In this document: positions 7,661 to 13,050 of the stretch, piece by piece
Layout of the letters: each line of letters starts with the position of its first letter
Numbering within the stretch: the stretch's first letter is position 1
Assembly (NCBI GenBank): GCA_049282265.1
Contig: JBAPTR010000234.1
Location: 1 to 13,050, forward strand
Reading direction: 5' to 3'
DNA: 13,050 nt
From: CAYUCJ01 sp049282265
GTDB taxonomy: Bacteria; Desulfobacterota; DSM-4660; Desulfatiglandales; Desulfatiglandaceae
The notes under the pieces: model-generated
What the model saw: the letters and a program-made list of their open reading frames with translations, nothing else
The model's database searches: none
Told to the model about the DNA's origin: nothing
Program-made: the position numbers and the translations under genes

Positions 7661-9613
7661 ATGAAAAACAGGCTTTCTTTTTTTACAATAATGGCTTTAA
7701 TGCTTGGGAGCTTATTACTGGTCCCGGGCCCGGTCTGCGGTGAAACAATTTCTTTTCCTTTGCAGCTGGATTATTCTTTTCTCAAAACCCTTGTGATTCA
7801 ATCGGCTTTCACCGGCCCCGGCCAAACCATGGTCGTCACTGATCCGGACAACGCCTGCCAGCGAATTTCTCTTTCGAATCCCAGTTTTGCGGGTGAGAAG
7901 AATCTGTTGCGGATTGAAGTCGCTGTCCATCTGAAGGGGGGAACCCTCATGGGTGAAAACTGTTTATTTCCCCTCGAATGGGACGGGTACCTGGTGGCGC
8001 ATATGAAGCCCCGGATAAGCCCCGGCAGCTGGCAGCTGTCCTTTTATCCGGTGGATTCCGTTCTCCTGGACAGAAATCGCCGGCCGGTCAGTCTGATGGG
8101 CCATTTGTGGGATTTTTTTAAAGTGCCTGTCATGGCGCGCATGGGGCATATCCGTATCGCGGTCAATGAGCCGATAGATCAGCTGAAACCTTTTTTGCTT
8201 TCCGCCGTGCCGGAAGCAGACTATCCCCGCGTAAACGCCATGCTCGCAAGTCTCAGACCCGGTGTAATTGCCGCTGAACCGGAAGTGTTGAAATTACAAA
8301 TTCTTGCAGACATTGAAACCGATACTGTCCCTGAAACACCACCGGCTCCAGCAGCTCTAACTTCCAGGGAGATTGATGACTTTATCAAAACGTGGGAAAC
8401 ATGGGATTCTTTTCTTGTTTCTACCCTGATGCCCCTGATGGACATGCCGTTAACCGCTGAGGAACGTGAAACGCTGCTGACCGTGTTGCTGGAAACCCGG
8501 TACCGGTTTGTTAGCGAACTTGAGGCAAAGGCCCCGGCTTCCTCCGGAGATTTCGTGAGGGAGCAGTTTGTGGATGCCTGGGTAAAACTTTCGCCCATTT
8601 TTAAGAAGCATTTGGCTAATCATATGTCTGGTCAGCCGTCCGCCAATTCATGGGGATACCTTGCGTTTTTTACCGCGTCGGATGCTTTGGCCGCACTGGA
8701 TAAACTCGGGCCGCTATTTAATATTGAAATCAGCGAAAACGGATTCATCCGGCTGGCGCGGATGCTGTCTGAGAATAAAGACCTTATCCTGCAATACAGC
8801 CTGCAGGTTGATCCGGGTTTGAGAAATCTTCTGGGCCTGGAGCCGCCCCTGGAGATCACCGGTCCTGATTTTATCGAAGAACTTCCGGACCAGGAAGATA
8901 TGGAAAAGGAACCTGAAAAGAAAATTCCACGCACATCCATGAATTCCCGGCAGTCGATCATATCGGTACTTTACATGGCATTGACGCCGGAGGTTTGCTG
9001 GGCGGGAAAATCCGGATCATCCCCCAGCCTGAAAGAAATGCGACAGTGGCTGGTGAACAGGGACAATGTTGAAACCCATTTTAAAAAAACCAAAACCCTG
9101 CTGGAGGCCGCCACCCGGGAAAACTTAAAAAAGAACAGCATCCCGGAGAGCTATCACCAGATGTTTCAGAAGGCGGTTTTCGCCACCGCATGGCAGGAGA
9201 CCTGTTTTCGCCAGTTTATTGTTGATAAAAAGAAACTGACCTATATCCGGTCACACAACAACACGTCCGTCGGCATTATGCAGATTAATGAACGGGTATG
9301 GCGGGGGATGTACAATATTGAGCACCTCCGGTGGGACATCGACTACAATGCCGCTGCGGGGATTGAGATATTGAATCTTTATTTAAAGAAATATGCGCTG
9401 CCCAAAATGAAATCCCTCAAGGGGAAGGATGTTTTAGACGACGACGGGGTGGCATGCTCCCTGTATGCCATGTACAATGCCGGCCCTGGCGGATTTTCCG
9501 GGTATGTTAAACGCCGGAGCTCCGGAAATTTTTCCAAAATAGACAATCATTTCAGGGAAAAATATACCTGGGTGAAGAACGGTCAGTGGAAGAGGCTGAA
9601 AGATTGTTATTAG
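7661..9613 (+). CDS. Exported SLT-domain lytic transglycosylase with a large N-terminal region
   Basis: The 650-residue protein begins with a clear signal peptide (MKNRLSFF, hydrophobic to LLLVPGP, likely cut near VCG-ET). I chose ATG 7661 because it puts the charged N-region directly before the hydrophobic core; an in-frame TTG lies six codons upstream. Residues about 30-220 form a beta-rich domain that I do not recognise, 220-450 are mostly helical with proline-rich linkers, and the last 150 form an SLT (goose-lysozyme-like) domain. The catalytic glutamate is E513 in ATAWQETCFRQF, followed by TSVGIMQIN (535-543) and YNAGPGG (605-611). It would cleave the glycan strands of peptidoglycan in the periplasm, leaving anhydro-muramyl ends. 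A lipoprotein is unlikely because the residue before the signal-region cysteine is valine. It is a single gene, separate from the operon upstream. Confidence 0.85.
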   Translation: MKNRLSFFTIMALMLGSLLLVPGPVCGETISFPLQLDYSFLKTLVIQSAFTGPGQTMVVTDPDNACQRISLSNPSFAGEKNLLRIEVAVHLKGGTLMGENCLFPLEWDGYLVAHMKPRISPGSWQLSFYPVDSVLLDRNRRPVSLMGHLWDFFKVPVMARMGHIRIAVNEPIDQLKPFLLSAVPEADYPRVNAMLASLRPGVIAAEPEVLKLQILADIETDTVPETPPAPAALTSREIDDFIKTWETWDSFLVSTLMPLMDMPLTAEERETLLTVLLETRYRFVSELEAKAPASSGDFVREQFVDAWVKLSPIFKKHLANHMSGQPSANSWGYLAFFTASDALAALDKLGPLFNIEISENGFIRLARMLSENKDLILQYSLQVDPGLRNLLGLEPPLEITGPDFIEELPDQEDMEKEPEKKIPRTSMNSRQSIISVLYMALTPEVCWAGKSGSSPSLKEMRQWLVNRDNVETHFKKTKTLLEAATRENLKKNSIPESYHQMFQKAVFATAWQETCFRQFIVDKKKLTYIRSHNNTSVGIMQINERVWRGMYNIEHLRWDIDYNAAAGIEILNLYLKKYALPKMKSLKGKDVLDDDGVACSLYAMYNAGPGGFSGYVKRRSSGNFSKIDNHFREKYTWVKNGQWKRLKDCY

Positions 9614-9620
9614 CCCGTTG

Positions 9621-9803
9621 CCGGTAGATACGTTCTAGAGGTTCGGGTATCGCACTAAGGCTGAGCGAAATTTTCGCTTCCTCGGATGTGAAAAGATGCT
9701 TTAGAATCCTTATCTCTACACCAGATTCAGTTGCGGGAAACCCCACAGGCATTTTATCGAGATGTTTTTGTAATTCCCGATAGATATCTATCTCACCATT
9801 CAT
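9621..9803 (-). pseudogene. N-terminal fragment of a ferredoxin-type (4Fe-4S dicluster) protein gene
   Basis: The minus strand carries ATG at 9801-9803 with a near-perfect AAGGAGG at about 9810-9816, and 61 residues with strong protein character: YRELQKHLDKMPVGFPATES, then GVEIRILKHLFTSEEAKISL and IPEPLERIYR. I recognise this from memory as the conserved N-terminus of 4Fe-4S dicluster proteins common in Desulfobacterota, in which the cysteine motifs come later. Here the match ends near 9621 and the frame runs into the 3' end of the lytic transglycosylase gene, stopping at 9552 with no cysteine motif. The gene was therefore cut, probably by a deletion that joined it tail-to-tail to its neighbour. 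Fragment status is fairly sure; the family name is moderate. Confidence 0.6.
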
Positions 9804-10251
9804 TGGATTCCTCCTTATCTCTTAATTCACGAGTATCCACAACAAAACGAACCGTGCGCCATTGTCGGACCATAGAAGGACGAAATGATTACTTGATGTC
9901 CATCGACCTGCGTGAGGATAGAATGGAATCAGAGAAGGTCATGATAATAGCTCAAAGAAAGAGAGACCCCTTCTTTGCAAGAAATGGAAAGATTTAGGGG
10001 CCTCCTGAAATTGAGAGCATCATTTACGAATCCTGTACCACATTGCCGGTGCATGATTCGGCGAGAAGTCATCACGGTTCTTTCAGGATGAACCGTTCGT
10101 AAGTTGATAAAAATAGTCTTGGGTTTGGCCTTCATGAATGATGGAAAGAACGTCTTGGACTGGCTATATCCTCGACGCACAAGGCTGAATCCCGCAAAGT
10201 CCGAGTCCGAAAAAGGGAGTTCTTGCACGATCACGCAACCCTTCTCTTATT
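9804..10251. other. Non-coding or unreadable stretch upstream of the ferredoxin-type fragment
   Basis: Apart from the ribosome binding site at 9810-9816 (minus), I see no convincing gene here. Open frames on both strands (for example 9929-10234 minus and 10104-10376 plus) have low-complexity or atypical composition and weak starts. It may hold the former promoter region of the truncated gene plus decayed sequence. Confidence 0.4.
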
Positions 10252-10485
10252 TCAGAAAGAAAAACGCTTATCTTTTTCACCTTCCCTGCGGCGAATGCCA
10301 TTGCCGGTACCAGAGTGTGTTATGGGATCCTTTCGTCTGGCTTCAGCTTGATCAAAGTCTTCGATCATCTCCTTGAGTTTCACATCCAATTGATTTCGTC
10401 TATTTTCTTCCACGATTAGCTCCTTTTTCTCTTTAATGTGTTTTGTGATTTCTGAGTTTTTTGTTATGAATGTTGCCCATCGCAT
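10252..10485 (-). CDS. Small charged coiled-coil-like hypothetical protein
   Basis: From ATG 10485 the minus strand encodes 77 residues rich in Lys and Glu, predicted helical in the middle (KEKKELIVEENRRNQLDVKL), ending with a basic tail (GIRRREGEKDKRFSF). No function is recognised. The charged composition and the basic tail look like a real small bacterial protein more than a random frame, but no ribosome binding site is visible before ATG 10485 (or the GTG at 10488). In view of the decayed neighbours it may be a remnant. Confidence 0.4.
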   Translation of the reverse strand: MRWATFITKNSEITKHIKEKKELIVEENRRNQLDVKLKEMIEDFDQAEARRKDPITHSGTGNGIRRREGEKDKRFSF

Positions 10486-10582
10486 CACAGCAACATATTG
10501 AAATTCAAGGTCATTGCACTATTCACATGCAATCGACTGAGGATAAGTTCAAGATCCCCAAATCAGATTTTCTGTCTGTTTA

Positions 10583-10723
10583 TCACTTCAAGCGGTAGGT
10601 TATTAATCCATGGGATAGATCATATGGTGAGACGCTTACCTGGACTTGATCTCCAACCAACACCTTGATGACGTTACCTTCTAATTGACTAAATCCTTTC
10701 GACTCAATCTGACCCTTGTCTTC
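10583..10723 (-). pseudogene. infA: Remnant of a translation initiation factor IF-1 gene with internal deletions
   Basis: Translation of the minus strand after a stop at 10724-10726 gives 46 residues ending at TGA 10583-10585. The last part, IKVLVGDQVQVSVSPYDLSH followed by GLITYRLK, matches the C-terminus of IF-1 (typically GDKV-VELSPYDLTRGRI-YR). IF-1 is an OB-fold protein of about 72 residues that binds the ribosomal A site during initiation. The N-terminal part here (EDKGQIESKGFSQLEGNV) keeps traces of the family's beginning and middle, but about 25-30 residues are missing and no in-frame start survives: an ATG three codons further upstream is separated by the TGA. It is too short for an OB fold, so it is a broken gene. 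The cell must have another infA. Confidence 0.7.
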
Positions 10724-10773
10724 TCACCCCTGCATCGGCCAAGGAGAAAAATGAGACTCTCAGCCTCGGGTTG

Positions 10774-10816
10774 AAAAAAAAGCGGAAGTGCCTATCTCCC
10801 CAAAGCATCTCCGCTT
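10774..10816 (-). terminator. Strong intrinsic terminator (minus strand), likely attenuator or small-RNA end
   Basis: On the minus strand, AAGCGGAGATGC (10816-10805) pairs with GCACTTCCGCTT (10791-10780): twelve positions with one A/C mismatch and one G-T wobble, a 13-base loop, then a run of eight T (10781-10774). The plus direction lacks a U tract, so it works only on the minus strand. It lies only some 20 bases downstream of the start of transcription predicted from the promoter at 10845-10874. Confidence 0.72.
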
Positions 10817-10838
10817 AAAGTCACAAGCAATAATCAAT
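10774..10838 (-). ncRNA. Putative short leader or small RNA of about 65 nt
   Basis: A good promoter and a strong terminator on the same strand bound this segment, with no start codon or ORF that explains it. It could be a stand-alone small RNA, or the attenuated leader of the infA gene whose remnant begins about 50 bases downstream. No known RNA family is recognised from the sequence. Confidence 0.35.
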
Positions 10839-10844
10839 AATATA

Positions 10845-10874
10845 ATTATACTCGAATCCGCCCTTGGAAGTCAA
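10845..10874 (-). promoter_or_regulatory. Sigma70-type promoter on the minus strand
   Basis: TTGACT (10874-10869) and a perfect TATAAT (10850-10845) are separated by 18 bp, an 11 of 12 match to the housekeeping consensus. Transcription would begin near 10838 and run into the terminator at 10816-10774, then the infA remnant. It is the best promoter I see in the window. Confidence 0.6.
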
Positions 10875-11436
10875 GAAAAAACAAGCACCTTGATCTTTGG
10901 AAAGTCAAACCCCGACCTCCACCCAAAGCGACTGGACCGCCAAAGACCCATGGAACATCATATCGACTATTCCATGTCCCAGCTCCCTGTTTCGGATAAG
11001 TCGCTTTATGTCGACCCGCGATATCCCGACATTTGCGCAGCCTGATTCTTGAAATTGAGATGCGGGTTGGCGGAAGTTGCATTCTCCGCAAACTTAATTC
11101 TTGGCCATCAAGTCATCAGCAAAAACGATCTCCCGGAAGTGTGATTACAATAAGAAAGCATTACAGGCCCTCTTGCACCGATGCTCAGACCCGAGATACC
11201 TTGCCATGACATGCACATCCTCTGTCCATTGCCATCCCGGATATTTATTCTCTTATCACAGACTCTGGTGAGGATGTGATCCATAGCAGATATCTGTATC
11301 TGCGACGGCTTTGATTAGATGCTTCAGTCAATATTTTCCGGCTGACCGGACTTTTGACTACGTATCGTAATCATCGCTTTTAGGTGCAACCGAAAACGAT
11401 AGACTACCAGCAGTATAGTTGATTTTGGAACGCCAA
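10875..11436. other. Long stretch with no recognisable gene
   Basis: No frame on either strand gives a convincing protein. The only structure noticed is an inverted repeat, GCAGATA (11286-11292) and TATCTGC (11297-11303), around TCTG. No T tract follows, so its role is unknown. Confidence 0.4.
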
Positions 11437-11470
11437 AGAAGAGGCAGAGCCGAGTGACTCTGCCTCCTCT
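11437..11470 (-). terminator. Hairpin downstream of the small beta-barrel gene (likely terminator)
   Basis: GAGGCAGAG (11441-11449) and CTCTGCCTC (11458-11466) form a perfect 9-bp stem, extended by three more pairs after one mismatch (11437-11439 with 11468-11470). The loop is eight bases. It begins about 25 bp after the stop of the gene at 11496-11807 on the minus strand. The tract after the stem in that direction is only partly T-rich (TTCTTTGG), so termination may be weak. Confidence 0.5.
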
Positions 11471-11495
11471 CTGACTTCTTGGCTGTGATTTACTT

Positions 11496-11807
11496 CTACG
11501 GTTCAACTATTTTCCAAGTTCCCTTTCCCCTTGAGATAGCCTGGTAAGTTCCTTTTTCGGCATGCCTCATGTTTCTTCTGGTATACTCAAAGCTTCCCTG
11601 AATTCCTTTGAATTTTCCAGTTCCTCCTATTATTTTGCCCTTTCCGCTGGCCGGCTTGGGGCCAAGCTGGGTTGCCTCTTCGGTCAGTTCCGTGATTACT
11701 TTATCACCATCTTTATCAGTGTCAATTATGTATCCTCGCAATCTCCCCACTCCATTTTCATAATACATAATACCCATATTGTGGGTTGACGTCTCATGGA
11801 ATGGCAT
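11496..11807 (-). CDS. Small beta-barrel (calycin/allene-oxide-cyclase-barrel-like) protein, possibly N-terminally truncated
   Basis: The 103-residue product is rich in glycine and alternating polar and hydrophobic residues typical of a small beta barrel, with the repeat-like GTGKFKGIQGSFEY and KGTYQAISRGKGTWKI strands. Such proteins with GTGKFKGIxG motifs are often exported, yet no signal peptide is visible here. The ATG at 11807 was chosen because AGGAGG lies seven bases before it; an in-frame ATG at 11825 sits inside that binding site region. Comparable proteins, as I remember them, run to 130-170 residues, so the first part may have been lost and the present start may be secondary. A hairpin terminator follows the stop. 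Function unknown; a ligand-binding or cyclase role cannot be claimed. Confidence 0.6.
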   Translation of the reverse strand: MPFHETSTHNMGIMYYENGVGRLRGYIIDTDKDGDKVITELTEEATQLGPKPASGKGKIIGGTGKFKGIQGSFEYTRRNMRHAEKGTYQAISRGKGTWKIVEP

Positions 11808-12046
11808 TGCTGTTCCTCCTTTCATTAGGCAGAACCCCGGCTTATTTGTCTACAAACCCATCTTCTCGGCACGGATTGGATAAATGATCCCTCCCCCACC
11901 GCCATCTTCAAGGCCTGGGTCAAAACAGCGGGCACTACGAAACACCCTTTCGAGTAGTTCTTCTTTTCATAACTACCTCATCCTTTCGTTAGATTACGGA
12001 TTCATTCCAATAGCCGGAATTGTCTGTAGAACAAAACTAATTCCCT

Positions 12047-12061
12047 TGAACACAGTGTTCA
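12047..12061. promoter_or_regulatory. Perfect 15-bp palindrome, possible operator
   Basis: TGAACACAGTGTTCA reads the same on both strands apart from its central base. The arms GAAC and GTTC recall LexA-type boxes (GAAC-N4-GTTC in Firmicutes), but the spacing here is five and no gene clearly follows. It is a site-like sequence without a client. Confidence 0.3.
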
Positions 12062-12288
12062 TCAACAGCGAACAAAGTTCAGGGAAAGGGATAGGTACCC
12101 GGTGACTTTGTTTCGTGCCCCAACGGCAGGGGTGAAAAAGAAACTGAGGAGGGAATAGGAAGCAAAGCCTGTTCGGCTGGGTGCAGAGAGGAGGTAAGAT
12201 CAAACTCAAGAGTAAGGGGAAAATGAGGGGAATGCGAATGAAGGCGAGCTTGGGAATTCCGGCCGCTTTAGAACGGTTATGAGGGATG

Positions 12289-12319
12289 GCTCCCGACAGA
12301 TCAACTCCCTATCGGGAGC
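12289..12319. repeat. Short inverted repeat, GCTCCCGA / TCGGGAGC
   Basis: A perfect 8-bp stem with a 15-base loop. No T tract follows in either direction, so it is not an obvious terminator. Its meaning is unknown. Confidence 0.35.
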
Positions 12320-12880
12320 GGTGCAGGATATATTTGAGGTGTGTACACATGAAGTGAGCCCTGAAAAAGGTTGCGGAGTGAACTGGTATGCGTTTTCTCA
12401 GTGCCGGAAAGGTAACAATTCTAACAGGAAGAGATGGATTCGCAGTGTATTGGATCTCAGCGGCGGAGCTGCTCGTGAAGGAATATTGGCAAAATCTAAG
12501 ATAAATTATCAACCAATGTGCAAATGGAAGTCAAGCTTTTTCGAAGTCTTTGTATCTTATCCTTTCAGAAAATGATCAGACGGCTATGAATCGTTTGAGT
12601 GTGGCCTTTATTTTGTGACGACTACCAGATGAATCCTTAAAAATTGGTCGAGTGAAGGATAACCCAAATGAGTCGTTACCCCGGTCTCCTTTTCGAAAGA
12701 GTTGATTTCAAGGAATTTTCAAACGAGTGATTATTTGCATAACCCGAATGCCACACCTGCTCAAAATCTATTGAACAATTCGTCTGGTAATAGAAACAAA
12801 ATCCAGTGCCCCAAATCAGTTTTTTCGAGTGAAATCAAAATTGCCAGATATAAATTGTCTTAGAGCACACATCTTACGCC

Positions 12881-13050
12881 TTATGTGGTGAATCCAATAA
12901 AATACGTGTGACCCCTTTTCCACACCGCCCGGGAACTCAGTTCCAGCACCTCGTTTAGCTGTTTTAAAAGACGAACCATTTTGTAGATGGTGGCGATGCC
13001 GGTCGTCGGAAACTGGCACCTGACGGTTTTATAGATCCTTTCCACGGAGG
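12881..13050 (-). pseudogene. Fragment of a Fur/PerR-family regulator, broken, running off the window
   Basis: On the minus strand from the window edge, the frame starting at 13048 reads SVERIYKTVRCQFPTTGIAT, then IYKMVRLLKQLNEVLEL. This matches the winged-helix DNA-binding domain of Fur-family metalloregulators, in particular PerR (VEEIY-V---FP-TSLATVYK-V-LLKELGEVLEL). After VLEL (about 12938) the frame loses the family pattern and ends at TAA 12881-12883. The neighbouring frame continues with EFPGGVEKGSHV, which suggests a frameshift near 12930-12940. The metal-binding dimerisation domain is not present before the stop, so the gene looks dead unless the shift is a sequencing error. The N-terminus lies beyond position 13050. 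Confidence 0.65.

Larger units (their letters stand above)
11826..12880. other. About 1 kb without a recognisable gene
   Basis: I see no convincing protein or RNA gene. Noticed items are a 15-bp palindrome at 12047-12061 and an 8-bp inverted repeat (12289-12296 with 12312-12319, GCTCCCGA/TCGGGAGC). There is also an isolated start-like context on the minus strand near 11960 (AGGATGAGG followed by ATG), which runs only about eleven codons before a stop. The last may be the beginning of another decayed gene. Confidence 0.4.

Noticed and set aside
10846..11091. Minus-strand open frame of 81 codons across the promoter region
   Set aside because: Low-quality composition, no ribosome binding site and overlap with a clear promoter on the same strand make it an unlikely gene.
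12100..12400. Purine-rich stretch with several GAGGAGG-like sites, considered as part of a group II intron or RNA element
   Set aside because: No domain V-like hairpin, no intron 5' consensus and no reverse transcriptase are visible.
10549..12830. Shared short string CCCCAAATCAG near 10557 and 12808
   Set aside because: Only about 11 bases match before the copies diverge, which is within what chance allows for a window this size.
1..13050. CRISPR array, tRNA or rRNA genes
   Set aside because: No regularly spaced direct repeats, tRNA cloverleaf signatures or rRNA stretches were seen on reading both strands.

Overview
The window looks like an accessory stretch of a bacterial chromosome. Protein flavours (a Desulfobacterota-type ferredoxin relic, an IF-1 tail, an SLT lytic enzyme) suggest a Desulfobacterota or similar deep-branching proteobacterium. 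That is inference from residue patterns; no marker gene fixes the taxon.

Layout. (1) Positions 1-181: left flank with a possible gene tail. (2) 182-1766: an IS701-like insertion sequence, defined by a perfect 18-bp terminal inverted repeat found by eye at both ends and one DDE transposase. The transposase reading frame shifts by -1 inside a run of four T near its N-terminus. (3) 1894-7410: five tightly packed plus-strand genes with 3-nt, overlapping, 3-nt and 1-nt junctions. They encode a fold-type II PLP enzyme, a DUF1611/DgcN-like P-loop protein, a QueC-like zinc PP-loop ATPase, a creatininase-family amidohydrolase and a dipeptide-epimerase-like enolase-superfamily enzyme (DgcA-like). No regulator or transporter is included. 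(4) 7661-9613: an exported protein with a C-terminal SLT lytic transglycosylase domain. (5) 9614-13050: low-density DNA in which recognisable pieces lie on the minus strand. These are the N-terminus of a ferredoxin-type gene with a perfect ribosome binding site, a collapsed infA (IF-1), a small beta-barrel protein with terminator, and a damaged Fur/PerR-type regulator at the window edge.

How the genes work together. The five-gene operon is the main candidate for an undescribed system. DUF1611 (DgcN) and an enolase-superfamily racemase (DgcA) are known together as a D-glutamate pathway: N-acetylation, then racemisation of the N-acetyl amino acid. Here that pair is combined with an amidohydrolase that could remove the acyl group, a PLP enzyme that could make or break an amino acid side chain, and a QueC-like enzyme of the type that adenylates a carboxylate to make an amide or nitrile. 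The set reads as a small-molecule pathway acting on an amino acid or dipeptide through a protected intermediate. Substrate and direction cannot be read from sequence.

The last 3.4 kb resembles a gene graveyard left by deletions, with one striking regulatory remnant: a near-consensus sigma70 promoter followed within about 65 nt by a strong intrinsic terminator, just upstream of the infA relic.
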